The notes beneath the pieces are model-generated. The model searched no databases, had not been told where the DNA came from, and saw nothing but the letters and a program-made list of their open reading frames with translations. Both the position numbers and the translations under genes were made by a program. From JAAYCI01 sp964371725 (GTDB lineage: Bacteria > Bacillota > Clostridia > Oscillospirales > Ruminococcaceae): a DNA stretch of 64,000 nucleotides. This document shows positions 33,334-41,992 of the stretch, piece by piece. Every line of letters begins with the position of its first letter. Position 1 is the first letter of the stretch. The stretch spans positions 4,492 through 68,491 of the forward strand of contig CAYJNQ010000008.1 in the NCBI GenBank assembly GCA_964371725.1. The letters are read 5' to 3'.

Positions 33334-35082
33334 ATGAAAAAAGAAACCATAAAAAGAGTGGTAGTCCATGCGCGCCCTTATCGGGGCAGGCTTTGTTTTA
33401 CACTGTTTTTTGCCCTTTTGCAAGTGCTGTTTTTTTTGCTTGTTCCGGTGCTGTTGGGCGAAGCCATCAACCTAATTGTGGGCAGGGGGATGGTCTCGCT
33501 CGAGGCCATTGTGCCCTTGTTGCTTTGGGCGGCTTTTTTTGCGGTATTGGGTGGCTTTGCACAATGGGCCATGCAGGCTTTGGCGCGGAAAGTTTCGGTG
33601 GATATCGCCTGGGATATACGAACAGAAGCTTTTGAACGCCTTGGAAAAGTGCCCTTGAAAGAGTTGGATAGACACAAAAAAGGCGATTTGGCAAGCCGCC
33701 TTGTCAATGATACCGATGCCTTGGCCGAGGGGCTATTGCAAGCGGTGTCGCAACTATTGCCGGGTTTGGTTACCATTTTAACCACCTTGCTTGTGATGTT
33801 CATTCTCAATTGGGTCATTGCCCTGATTGTGGTGTTGGCAACCCCTCTTTCCATTGTATATGCACAGTTTGTGGGGAAACGCACGGCTCGATTTTTTCGT
33901 AGTATGATGAAAGAACAGGGCAGTATGTCTGCCTATGTGGGGGAAACGGTGCGCGAAATGGGTGCCGTGCAGGACCTTGGATATGAAGGTGCGGCGCAAG
34001 AGGCGTTTGACAAGCAGAACGAACGCTATGTAGCCGAATATCAAAAGGCCATTTTTTATTCCAGCGTGATAAACCCCGGCACAAGATTGGTGAATGCCAT
34101 TGTGTTTGCAGCCGCTTTGGTGTTGGGCGGTTTGTATGCGATGGCCGGAGGCATCACGGTGGGGGGGCTTTCGGTTTTTTTGAACTATGCCAACCAGTAC
34201 ACAAAACCCTTTAATGAGGTGACGGCCGTGCTCACCCAGATTCAAACGGCTGTGGCCGGGGCAGAGCGTTTGTTTGAGCTGATTGATTCGCCGACGGAAA
34301 AGGAAGATGAACCACAGGCTTTGGCCCCTAGGCATGCGCTGGGCTATGTGAAAGCAAAAGATGTCTCTTTTTCGTACAAGCCCAATCAACCTTTTTTACA
34401 AAACCTATCTTTTTCGGCAGAGCCCGGAAAACAAATTGCACTGGTGGGGCCAACCGGATGCGGAAAAACCACACTCATCAATTTGCTCATGCGTTTTTAC
34501 GAGTTGGATTCTGGTGAATTACAGGGGGATGGGCACCGAATTGAGACAATGGATCGGGGTGCTTTGCGTGGGCTGTATGGCATGGTTTTGCAAGATAGCT
34601 GGCTCAAACAGGCCAGTGTGAGAGAGAACATTGCCTATGCCGTTTCGGATGCAAGCGAACAAGAGGTGATAGAAGCTGCAAAACAGGCTTTGGCACACGG
34701 GTTTATCAGCCGCTTGCCCAAGGGATACGACACTGTGCTCAAAGCCGGCGGAGAGGGTTTGTCCGCAGGGGAAAAACAGCTTTTGTGCATTGCGCGCATT
34801 GTTTTGGCAAAACCCGATATGCTGATTTTGGATGAGGCGACAAGTTCCATTGATACAAGAACGGAACTACTTGTACAGCGAGCCATGCAAAGGCTCATGA
34901 AGGGGCATACGAGCTTTGTGGTGGCGCATCGCCTGTCTACCATTCAAAATGCAGACGAGATTTTAGTGATGCAGGCCGGGGACATTGCAGAACGAGGAAA
35001 ACATGAAGAGTTGCTTGCAAAAGGGGGGCTATACACCCATTTGTACAACAGCCAATTTGGCCTCCAAAGCGATTTTGTGTAA
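33334..35082 (+). CDS. Heterodimeric ABC exporter subunit with canonical catalytic base
   Basis: Partner half-transporter, 582 residues, six membrane helices plus a nucleotide-binding domain. Walker A is GPTGCGKTT. Walker B carries the normal catalytic Glu (LILD500-E501ATSS). Its signature motif is changed to L476-S-A-G-E480 instead of LSGGQ. Combined with the upstream subunit this yields one canonical site (this Walker A/B with the partner's LSGGQ) and one degenerate site. The ATG at 33334 follows GGGGTGAT. The next gene, a serine hydrolase, follows after 54 bases and may share the transcript. Confidence 0.92.
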   Translation: MKKETIKRVVVHARPYRGRLCFTLFFALLQVLFFLLVPVLLGEAINLIVGRGMVSLEAIVPLLLWAAFFAVLGGFAQWAMQALARKVSVDIAWDIRTEAFERLGKVPLKELDRHKKGDLASRLVNDTDALAEGLLQAVSQLLPGLVTILTTLLVMFILNWVIALIVVLATPLSIVYAQFVGKRTARFFRSMMKEQGSMSAYVGETVREMGAVQDLGYEGAAQEAFDKQNERYVAEYQKAIFYSSVINPGTRLVNAIVFAAALVLGGLYAMAGGITVGGLSVFLNYANQYTKPFNEVTAVLTQIQTAVAGAERLFELIDSPTEKEDEPQALAPRHALGYVKAKDVSFSYKPNQPFLQNLSFSAEPGKQIALVGPTGCGKTTLINLLMRFYELDSGELQGDGHRIETMDRGALRGLYGMVLQDSWLKQASVRENIAYAVSDASEQEVIEAAKQALAHGFISRLPKGYDTVLKAGGEGLSAGEKQLLCIARIVLAKPDMLILDEATSSIDTRTELLVQRAMQRLMKGHTSFVVAHRLSTIQNADEILVMQAGDIAERGKHEELLAKGGLYTHLYNSQFGLQSDFV

Positions 35083-35136
35083 ACACAAGCATCCACAACT
35101 ATGTGAGATACAAAAGACGGGGAAGATAGAACCAAT

Positions 35137-36345
35137 ATGCAAAATAAATATAAACCCAAAAATCAAGTTGCACACGGTGCCGGTGTAAAACGAAGGCACC
35201 GGCAAAGAAAAGAACCGGTTCATACAGCGCTGAGTGGGGCACTTCTTCTTGTGGCGGTGTTGTTTTTGTCTTTGTCCACGGTTTTCATTATAGAGGAATG
35301 GCAAGCGGCTGGCACGGTGCCGGGGCAATTTGCACAGCAGGCCATACCCTTGCCGCAGGAAATACCGGAAACCGCAGCAGAACAAGAAGCCGAAACACAG
35401 CCACCCCTTGTGTATCCAACCGAACTTGCACAGCCGACAGGGGGCTGGACTCCTTATACCTTCACAGAGGAACAAACGGCACAGCTACAAACGGTACTGG
35501 ATGAGTGGGCTGCTTCGGAACAACCCGTTGTGGAAGAGGCAAGCGAGGAAACCACCGAAACAGAAGCATCCGCACAGGGTGTGGAACAGGCAGACCCCGA
35601 AGAGGGCCATCGTGTGGCCCTGTATTTTCAAGATTTGGATTCCGGGGCACAATACATCTACAACGGAGAGGAAATGTTTGATGTGGCAAGCCTTTCCAAG
35701 GCACCATATGCCCTGTATTTGTATCAACTTGTGGAGCAGGGCGCGGCAAGCTTAGAAGAGACTTTTTTGATAACACCAGAGAGCATTGTGGGTTCTGAGG
35801 AAAATTCCGGTATTTTGAAAGATGACGAAAACTTGCCCAGAGAGTTGACTTTGGCCGAAATGATAGAATATTTGCTACGCTACAGCGACACGGTGGCCCA
35901 GCGGGTTCTTTTGGAGCGCTACCCGGCAAGTGGCTATGCAACATGGGCCAATGAACTCGGTGTGCAGAATGCACGCACGGTTACGGGCGATGCCATCACG
36001 GCGCCCGAGGCCGGCATCTATTTGGCTGCTTTGTATGAATATATGCGCGTTGGCGTATATGGGAGCGAGCTGCAAGAACATCTGATGAACACACGCAACC
36101 CCATGATTGCCACGGCTTGGCCGATGGCCAGAAAATATGGCTGGGATGAACATGCCTTTCACGATATGGCAGTGGTGTATGCAGCACACCCCTATCTCAT
36201 TGCCATCTTAACCGATAAAAGCGTGGGGGCCAATGAGGATAGACAGTATTTTAGCACCTTGCCGGCTATGCTAGAACAGATGATGAATGAGCATTGGGCC
36301 ACAGCCGAAGTGCAACCGGCCAACCAAAAACCGGCAGTAGCATAA
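35137..36345 (+). CDS. Membrane-anchored beta-lactamase-fold serine hydrolase
   Basis: A 402-residue protein with a basic N-terminus, one membrane helix at about 31-52, a long Pro/Glu/Thr-rich linker to about 150, and a class A beta-lactamase-like domain. The nucleophile motif is S185-L-S-K188, the second is S250-D-T252, and the third is K333-Y-G335 in place of KTG. Such domains in Bacillota are surface serine hydrolases or penicillin-interacting proteins and are not proven beta-lactamases. The ATG at 35137 has GGGGAAG upstream. Context between an ABC exporter and a PilZ gene does not reveal its substrate. Confidence 0.85.
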   Translation: MQNKYKPKNQVAHGAGVKRRHRQRKEPVHTALSGALLLVAVLFLSLSTVFIIEEWQAAGTVPGQFAQQAIPLPQEIPETAAEQEAETQPPLVYPTELAQPTGGWTPYTFTEEQTAQLQTVLDEWAASEQPVVEEASEETTETEASAQGVEQADPEEGHRVALYFQDLDSGAQYIYNGEEMFDVASLSKAPYALYLYQLVEQGAASLEETFLITPESIVGSEENSGILKDDENLPRELTLAEMIEYLLRYSDTVAQRVLLERYPASGYATWANELGVQNARTVTGDAITAPEAGIYLAALYEYMRVGVYGSELQEHLMNTRNPMIATAWPMARKYGWDEHAFHDMAVVYAAHPYLIAILTDKSVGANEDRQYFSTLPAMLEQMMNEHWATAEVQPANQKPAVA

Positions 36346-36350
36346 CAGAA

Positions 36351-36376
36351 CCCTTCCTTTTCTTGACAAGGAAGGG
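36351..36376. repeat. Perfect 9-bp inverted repeat before the PilZ gene
   Basis: CCCTTCCTT (36351-36359) and AAGGAAGGG (36368-36376) with an 8-base loop that contains most of a TTGACA box. There is no T run after the stem. It could act as a hairpin protecting the upstream mRNA or as an operator. Confidence 0.6.
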
Positions 36377-36389
36377 GCGAGAGTATAAA
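36363..36389 (+). promoter_or_regulatory. Possible promoter of the PilZ gene (short spacer)
   Basis: TTGACA (36363-36368) and TATAAA (36384-36389) are near consensus but only 15 bases apart. Activity is uncertain; such spacing can indicate activator dependence. Confidence 0.35.
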
Positions 36390-36422
36390 CTGTGTATAAC
36401 ACTTGAAAAGGAGGCCTTGCCT

Positions 36423-36965
36423 GTGGCAATTGATTTCAGAGGATGCAACGTGGTGATCAAAGATAGGCAAACCAACGAAGTATTGTGTGAAACACAAGTG
36501 GTGGAATATGATAAAAATTTGAACCAAATTTATTTGTTTGGTGTAAGCCGCGAAAGCTTGCAAAAACATGTGTTGGTGGTTCTCTCTCACCCCACAGGGG
36601 TGTATGAATTTCAAGGCAATGTGCGCAAAAGAAACCAAGATGGGCTTTTGGAGGTTTCTCTGTTTCAAAAGAGGAATATAAAGAAGAGGCAAAACAAACG
36701 TTTCGATTTGTATGCAGAGTTACCGGTAGACCATTTGCCGGGCAAACAGCCGGAAGACGAAGAAATCGTCAATGTGCAAAACATCAGCGTTAGCGGCATT
36801 TTGGTTCATGCAGAAAAAGATTTGCTTAAAATAGGGGATGTGTTCTATGTACACTTGCCTGTAAAAGGGGAAGTGTTGGCCGTGAAAACAAAAGTGGTGC
36901 GCTTGCAAGGCGAAACACCGGACGGCTTTGAGTATGGCTGCACCTTTGAATCTTTAGAGAAATAA
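36423..36965 (+). CDS. PilZ-domain protein (putative c-di-GMP receptor)
   Basis: A 180-residue cytoplasmic protein with a YcgR-N-like N-terminal half and a C-terminal PilZ domain. The c-di-GMP-binding signature is complete: RQNKR near residue 84 and NISVSG near residue 118 (RxxxR ... [D/N]xSxxG). The start is GTG at 36423, eight bases after AAAAGGAGG (36406-36414); upstream in-frame codons run through the inverted repeat and are rejected. It implies that this organism makes or senses c-di-GMP, but no cyclase, phosphodiesterase, flagellar or pilus gene lies nearby. Confidence 0.87.
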   Translation: MAIDFRGCNVVIKDRQTNEVLCETQVVEYDKNLNQIYLFGVSRESLQKHVLVVLSHPTGVYEFQGNVRKRNQDGLLEVSLFQKRNIKKRQNKRFDLYAELPVDHLPGKQPEDEEIVNVQNISVSGILVHAEKDLLKIGDVFYVHLPVKGEVLAVKTKVVRLQGETPDGFEYGCTFESLEK

Positions 36966-37029
36966 AGCTGAATACAGGTGATTTTAGATTGTTTTTTATT
37001 TAACTTATGTTCTATTTTTGTAAAAAGTA

Positions 37030-37061
37030 TTGACATAAATTCACTTTAACGCTAATATAAT
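37030..37061 (+). promoter_or_regulatory. Promoter of the glycine riboswitch / gcv operon
   Basis: TTGACA at 37030-37035. TAATAT at 37053-37058 gives a 17-base spacer; the overlapping TATAAT at 37056-37061 would give 20. Either way transcription starts just before the first aptamer. Confidence 0.72.
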
Positions 37062-37076
37062 AAATGTGCATATCGG

Positions 37077-37265
37077 ATGAAACCACTGGGAGAGATTGCA
37101 AAGGCAACGCCGAAGGTGATAAACTCTCAGGCAAAAAGACCGGTGGTGGACGATAACTCCGGAAAGTCTGCGCCAAGGAACTAGCCTTGGCCTGCACCGA
37201 CGAAGCAATTCCATAGATTTATGGTTGTGAAAATATGGAAGAATCTTTCAGGTAAACAAACGGAG
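37077..37265 (+). promoter_or_regulatory. Tandem glycine riboswitch
   Basis: Two glycine aptamers in series. The first (about 37077-37147) has GGGAGAG, GCAAAGGCAACGCCGAAGG and ACTCTCAGGCAAAAAGACC. The second (about 37157-37265) has CTCCGGAAAGTCTG, GCACCGACGAAGCAA and AATCTTTCAGGTAAACA. CTCCG at 37157-37161 can pair with CGGAG at 37261-37265 as P1 of the second aptamer. CGGAG is also the 5' arm of the terminator that follows, so glycine binding should prevent termination: an ON switch for glycine cleavage genes, as known for this class. Confidence 0.94.
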
Positions 37266-37297
37266 GCATGGGATATATCCTGTGCCTCTGTTTTTTT
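37259..37297 (+). terminator. Glycine-riboswitch terminator
   Basis: AACGGAGGCATGGGAT pairs with ATCCTGTGCCTCTGTT through about 14 pairs including wobbles, followed by a seven-T run at 37291-37297. The 5' arm shares CGGAG with aptamer P1. Confidence 0.9.
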
Positions 37298-37371
37298 AAC
37301 AAATTTTTAACAAGCGCAAGAAAACGGCTTCATACGTTTTTGAGCGAAAACAAACAAAGGAGAAAAGAAAA

Positions 37372-37749
37372 ATGACGACAAAGGACAATTTGCTGTACAC
37401 AAAAAATCACGAATGGGTAGAAAAAGAAGGGGCAAGCGTGAAAATCGGGATTACAGATTTCGCCCAAAGTGAGCTGGGAGATTTGGTGTTCATCAATTTG
37501 CCGGAAGAGGGGGATTCTATTGAGGCAGGAGAGTCGTTTGCCGATGTAGAGAGCGTGAAAGCAGTTTCGGACATTCACGCACCGGTAAGTGGGCGTGTTG
37601 TGGCCGTGAACGAAGCTGTGTTGGATGAGCCGGAACTGATTAACAAAGATGCCTATGCCGCTTGGCTTGTGGAGGTGGAAGAAGCCGATTTTTCGGGCGA
37701 TTTGATGGATGCTGCAGCCTATGAAGCCTTTGTAAAAGAGGAGGGCTAA
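37372..37749 (+). CDS. gcvH: Glycine cleavage system H protein
   Basis: Lipoyl carrier of the glycine cleavage complex that shuttles the methylamine group. The lipoylation site is K63 in VESVKAVSDIHAPVSG. Length of 125 is standard. The ATG at 37372 has GGAGAAAAG upstream. First gene after the glycine riboswitch; gcvT, which usually leads this operon, is absent here. Confidence 0.97.
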   Translation: MTTKDNLLYTKNHEWVEKEGASVKIGITDFAQSELGDLVFINLPEEGDSIEAGESFADVESVKAVSDIHAPVSGRVVAVNEAVLDEPELINKDAYAAWLVEVEEADFSGDLMDAAAYEAFVKEEG

Positions 37750-37750
37750 T

Positions 37751-39064
37751 ATGGGTGGCTATATTCCCATGACAAAAGACGAACAACAAGAGATGTTGCA
37801 AGAGCTTGGGCTTACTTGCATGGAAGATTTGTTCGCACAAGTTCCAAAAGACCTGCTTGCGCCACCGCTAAACATGCCGAAGGGCAAGGGCGAATACGAT
37901 GTGCGCCGCATTATGGAGGGCTTTGCCCGCGACAACAAAGTGTTTAAATCGATGTTTCGCGGTGCCGGTGCCTATCGTCATTTCGCACCTGCTATTTTGC
38001 GCAACATTGTTTCAAAAGAAACATTTCTCACGTCCTACACGCCCTATCAGGCAGAAATAAGCCAGGGTAGTTTGCAAATTATTTATGAATATCAATCGGA
38101 TATTTGTGCCCTTACAGGCATGGATGTATCCAACGCTTCTGTATATGACGGTGCCACGGCGGCAGCCGAGGCCATCACCATGTGCCGCGAGCGCAAACGC
38201 ATCAAGGCTTTGTTGCCAAGCAATTGCCAACCGGATATCCTCTATGTATCCAAAACATATGCACATAGCCAAGGTGCACTTGTGGACATCATTCCGGAAA
38301 AAGATGGCCTCATTGATTTGCAAGCGCTGGAAGGTATGTTGGATGAGACGGTGGCGAGTGTTTTGGTGCAGTCTCCCAACTATTATGGTTTGTATGAGGA
38401 TGTGGACGCCCTTGTGGCCATGTGCCATGAAAAAGGTGTGAAAGTGATTATGCATTCAAACCCCATGGCCATGGCTGTTAGCAAAACGCCGGGTGAATAT
38501 GGTGTGGACATCGCAGTGGGCGAAGGACAACCGCTTGGCCTGTCTTTGGCGTTCGGTGGCCCATATTGTGGGTTCATGGCCTGCACGAACAGCTTGTTGC
38601 GTCGTTTGCCGGGCCGCATTGTGGGCCAAACCACAGACAGTGAGGGGGGACGTTGCTTTGTGCTCACGCTGCAAGCGCGCGAGCAGCACATCCGCCGCGA
38701 AAAATCCAGCAGTAGCATTTGTTCGAACCAGGCACTGTGCGCCTTGGCCATCAGTGTGTATGTGGCGGCCATGGGCCCCGAAGGACTTTGCGAAGTGGCA
38801 AACCAGTGTTACTCCAAAACACATTACTTGGCAGAGGAACTTGAAAAAGTTGGCTATAAACGCCGCCACAAGGGTGAATTCTTCCACGAGTTTGTCACAG
38901 AGTGCCCCCCCGGCGCAGAGCCCCTGCTACAACAGCTTGAGGCAGACGGAATTCTGGGCGGTTTGGAAGTGGACGGCGGCATTCTTTGGTGCTGCACGGA
39001 GATGAACACAAAAAATGAAATCGACCACATGGTTCGCATCTGCAAGGAGGTGGCTGCAATATGA
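37751..39064 (+). CDS. gcvPA: Glycine dehydrogenase (decarboxylating) subunit 1
   Basis: N-terminal half-type subunit of the P protein, 437 residues. With subunit 2 it decarboxylates glycine using PLP. The N-terminal YIPMTKDEQQEML and the FRGAGAYRHFAPAILRN region match the family; SSSICSNQALCALA is also typical. The two-subunit P protein is usual in Gram-positive bacteria. It starts one base after the gcvH stop and overlaps gcvPB by four bases (ATGA). Confidence 0.96.
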   Translation: MGGYIPMTKDEQQEMLQELGLTCMEDLFAQVPKDLLAPPLNMPKGKGEYDVRRIMEGFARDNKVFKSMFRGAGAYRHFAPAILRNIVSKETFLTSYTPYQAEISQGSLQIIYEYQSDICALTGMDVSNASVYDGATAAAEAITMCRERKRIKALLPSNCQPDILYVSKTYAHSQGALVDIIPEKDGLIDLQALEGMLDETVASVLVQSPNYYGLYEDVDALVAMCHEKGVKVIMHSNPMAMAVSKTPGEYGVDIAVGEGQPLGLSLAFGGPYCGFMACTNSLLRRLPGRIVGQTTDSEGGRCFVLTLQAREQHIRREKSSSSICSNQALCALAISVYVAAMGPEGLCEVANQCYSKTHYLAEELEKVGYKRRHKGEFFHEFVTECPPGAEPLLQQLEADGILGGLEVDGGILWCCTEMNTKNEIDHMVRICKEVAAI

Positions 39065-40515
39065 GAAAAGAAACAAAATTGATTTTTGAAAAAAGCCGCC
39101 CCGGGCGCAAAACAGACATGATTGCCAAAAGCCAGATTGAGAACAAAGAGATTCCAGAGGTTTTTCGTCGAAAAAGCAACTTGCCTTTGCCGGAAATTGG
39201 CGAAAGTGAACTCTCGCGCCATTATTCGGAACTAGAGCGCCGCACCCATGGCGTGAACAACGGTTGTTACCCATTGGGCTCTTGCACCATGAAGTATAAC
39301 CCGCGCATCAACGAAGAGATGACGCAGATGTTCTCTTTCAACAAAGTGCACCCCTTGCAGCCGGAACGCACGGCACAGGGTTGCCTTGGTGTTTTGCATC
39401 TGGCCGAAAAATTGTACTGCGAAATCACGGGCATGGATGCCATCACGTTTCAACCATCGGCCGGTGCACATGGCGAGTACACCGGTATTGCCATGATAAA
39501 GGCCTACCACGAAAAAAATGGTGAGGGCGAACAGCGCACGGAAATTTTGATTCCGGATGCTGCACACGGAACAAACCCGGCTTCGGCCGCTATGAACAAC
39601 TATAAAGTGGTTACCATTCCAAGCGGGCCGGACGGTTGCACCAACATGGAGGCATTCCGCGCTGCGGTAGGGCCGAAAACGGCCGGCGTGATGTTGACCA
39701 ACCCAAACACTTTGGGAATTTTCGAGAAAAACATTGCCGAAATTACCGACCTTGTGCACGAGGCAGGCGGCCTTTGCTACTACGACGGTGCAAACCTCAA
39801 TGCTGTGATGGGTGTTGTGAACCCCGGCGCCATGGGCTTTGATGTCATCCACCTCAATTTGCACAAAACCTTTTCCACGCCGCACGGCGGCGGCGGCCCC
39901 GGCAGTGGTGCGGTTGGCTGTAAAAATATTTTAAAACCGTTCCTGCCGTTGCCCATTCCGTCACAAACAAAGAATGGCTATATCCTAAACGACGACCGCC
40001 CAGACAGCATTGGCAAGGTTCGTAGTTTTTACGGAAATTTCATGGTGGTGGTGCGGGCACTAACATATGTGCTTTCACTGGGCAGCGACGGCATACGCGA
40101 GGCTGCACAAGGCGCCGTGCTCAATGCAAGCTATCTGCGTTCTAAAATTGCAGATGACCGCTATATTTCCTACAAGCAACCCACCATGCACGAATTTGTC
40201 ATCAGCCTAAGCGAACTGAAAAAAGAAACCGGTGTTACAGCTTTGGATATGGCAAAAAGTTTATTGGACTATGGCATTCATCCGCCTACAATGTACTTCC
40301 CACTTATCGTGGACGAGGCGCTGATGCTGGAGCCAACAGAAACGGAAACGCGCCAAACACTGGATGAAGTGGCCGAGGTATTCAACAACCTCATTGAGCT
40401 TGCCAAAAAGGATCCGGAAAACCTGCATAGGGCACCGCATACAACGCCCGTGGGTCGTCCGGATGAAGTGGCAGCAGCCAGAAACCCCGTTTTGCGCTAT
40501 ACGTTCGAAGAGTAG
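39061..40515 (+). CDS. gcvPB: Glycine dehydrogenase (decarboxylating) subunit 2
   Basis: Catalytic PLP-bearing subunit, 484 residues. The PLP lysine is K269 in NLHKTFSTPHGGGGPG. Other landmarks are GVNNGCYPLGSCTMKYNPR and the C-terminal HTTPVGRPDEV. ATG overlaps the gcvPA stop. A strong terminator follows at 40590. Together gcvH-PA-PB supply decarboxylation and carrier functions; the aminomethyltransferase and lipoamide dehydrogenase must be encoded elsewhere. Confidence 0.97.
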   Translation: MRKETKLIFEKSRPGRKTDMIAKSQIENKEIPEVFRRKSNLPLPEIGESELSRHYSELERRTHGVNNGCYPLGSCTMKYNPRINEEMTQMFSFNKVHPLQPERTAQGCLGVLHLAEKLYCEITGMDAITFQPSAGAHGEYTGIAMIKAYHEKNGEGEQRTEILIPDAAHGTNPASAAMNNYKVVTIPSGPDGCTNMEAFRAAVGPKTAGVMLTNPNTLGIFEKNIAEITDLVHEAGGLCYYDGANLNAVMGVVNPGAMGFDVIHLNLHKTFSTPHGGGGPGSGAVGCKNILKPFLPLPIPSQTKNGYILNDDRPDSIGKVRSFYGNFMVVVRALTYVLSLGSDGIREAAQGAVLNASYLRSKIADDRYISYKQPTMHEFVISLSELKKETGVTALDMAKSLLDYGIHPPTMYFPLIVDEALMLEPTETETRQTLDEVAEVFNNLIELAKKDPENLHRAPHTTPVGRPDEVAAARNPVLRYTFEE

Positions 40516-40589
40516 TGCCGAAATGCATGAAGGAAGAAAACAACCCGGTTGTGGGCTCTGTTTTTAACCTTGTGCAAGTGGAATATAAA

Positions 40590-40626
40590 GGGGCTGTTTC
40601 AAAAAAATTGAAACAGCCCCTTTTTT
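40590..40626 (+). terminator. Strong terminator after the gcv operon
   Basis: GGGGCTGTTTCAA (40590-40602) and TTGAAACAGCCCC (40608-40620) are perfectly complementary with a 5-base loop, followed by six T. Confidence 0.95.
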
Positions 40627-40653
40627 GCGTTTTCATTTAATTTGTGTCATAAT
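40625..40653 (+). promoter_or_regulatory. Possible promoter of the TIM-barrel/nrdR unit
   Basis: TTGCGT (40625-40630), 17 bases, CATAAT (40648-40653), starting within the T run of the preceding terminator and 47 bases before the gene. Confidence 0.5.
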
Positions 40654-40699
40654 ATGAAGTAGGTTTCATATCATTCAATACACACAGGAGGAGAGTTTG

Positions 40700-41509
40700 A
40701 TGCGTTGCGGAATATCCACCTCTTGTTTTTTTCCAAAAGATACCTTGCAGTCGCTTGAAGAAGTTATCAAATCCGGGGCACCTGTCACGGAGATTTTCTT
40801 GAATACATTCAGTGAAATTGAGCCGGAGTACATCAAAAAACTATATCAATGTGTGCAAAAATCCGGCATAGAGGTTGTGGCTTTTCATCCGTTTTCCTCT
40901 ATGCTCGACGGCTTTTTCTTTGCCTCCACCTATAAAAGACGCTATTATGACGGCGAAACCCTGTATCGCCGTTATTTTGAGATTTGTAGGCAGTTCGGCG
41001 CAAAAAAGCTCGTGTTTCACGGAGACCATGAGCAGAACTTTTACCCGGTTCCAAAAGAACAATATGCAGAAAATTTTTGCCGCTTGTCAGCAGTGGGGCG
41101 TGAATATGGTGTGCATTTATGCCATGAAAATGTATTTTATTGCCGCCTGGGTGCACCCAATGCCGTGCGAGAGTTGAAGCCTTTGTTGCAAGAGGCCGCT
41201 GCCTTTACCTTGGATATCAAACAGGTGGTTCGCAAAAAGGCTCAAGTGGACGATATGGTACAGGCGATGGGCAAAGAAATTTTTCACGTGCACATCAGCG
41301 ACCATTCAAAAGAAAAAGATTGCCTGTTGCCGGGTAAAGGAAACTTTGATTTCAAAGAACTTATTGTACAATTGAGGCGTCTAGGCTATTCAGGAGACTT
41401 GATTATTGAACTGTATCGGGATGGTTTTGAAACGCTGGAAGATTTAACCAATGCAAGGCAATATATAGAACAACTGATTCAAGAAACACAGGAGGTAGAC
41501 CCGCGATGA
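40700..41509 (+). CDS. Sugar phosphate isomerase/epimerase-like TIM-barrel protein
   Basis: A 269-residue AP-endonuclease-2/xylose-isomerase-like TIM barrel. Likely metal ligands lie in LVFHGDHE, HLCHENVFY, TLDIKQV and HVHISDHS, with VIEL-type strand LIIELYRDG near the end. The reaction is unknown. The ATG at 40700 has AGGAGGAG nine bases before it. The stop overlaps nrdR (ATGA), so the two are coupled, although no functional link is evident. Confidence 0.82.
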   Translation: MRCGISTSCFFPKDTLQSLEEVIKSGAPVTEIFLNTFSEIEPEYIKKLYQCVQKSGIEVVAFHPFSSMLDGFFFASTYKRRYYDGETLYRRYFEICRQFGAKKLVFHGDHEQNFYPVPKEQYAENFCRLSAVGREYGVHLCHENVFYCRLGAPNAVRELKPLLQEAAAFTLDIKQVVRKKAQVDDMVQAMGKEIFHVHISDHSKEKDCLLPGKGNFDFKELIVQLRRLGYSGDLIIELYRDGFETLEDLTNARQYIEQLIQETQEVDPR

Positions 41510-41991
41510 AATGCCCTTATTGTGTAGCGATAGACTCGAAGGTGATTGATTCTCGCCCCACCGATGACGGCACAAAAATTCGCCGGAGACGGGAATGCTT
41601 AGACTGTCAAAAACGCTTTACAACCTATGAAATTGTGGAAACAGTGGCCTTGATGATTGTGAAAAAGGACAAACAACGAGAAGCGTTTGATAGGGAAAAA
41701 CTGCTTCGCGGTTTGATGCGTGCCAGCTACAAGCGCCCGGTTTCCTACGAAATGCTGGAAAATATGGTGAACAATGTGGAACAAACATTGTTAAGCACCT
41801 ACGAGCGTGAAGTTTCCTCAATGAAAGTGGGCGAATTGGCCATGCTGGAACTTAAAAAGGCAGACGAAGTGGCCTATGTGCGTTTTGCTTCGGTTTATAG
41901 GCAGTTTAGCGATGTGAATACCTTTATGGAAGAACTGAAAGTTTTGCTTGAAAAACAAGGGCTTGGAGAGGACGCCGAACAGAGACTGTAG
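41506..41991 (+). CDS. nrdR: Transcriptional repressor NrdR
   Basis: ATP/dATP-sensing repressor of ribonucleotide reductase genes. The N-terminal zinc ribbon MKCPYC...CLDCQKRFTTYE and the ATP-cone (LMIVKKDKQREAFDREKLLRGL) are both clear. Length of 161 is usual. No nrd genes are in the window, so its targets lie elsewhere. The coding end is two bases before a large palindrome that overlaps the his promoter. Confidence 0.97.
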   Translation: MKCPYCVAIDSKVIDSRPTDDGTKIRRRRECLDCQKRFTTYEIVETVALMIVKKDKQREAFDREKLLRGLMRASYKRPVSYEMLENMVNNVEQTLLSTYEREVSSMKVGELAMLELKKADEVAYVRFASVYRQFSDVNTFMEELKVLLEKQGLGEDAEQRL

Positions 41992-41992
41992 A

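Noticed and set aside
35137..36345. Beta-lactamase resistance gene
   Set aside because: The domain has SxxK and SDT but KYG instead of KTG, and I could not identify a clear omega-loop Glu. The anchored, linker-bearing layout fits a general surface serine hydrolase, so resistance is not claimed.
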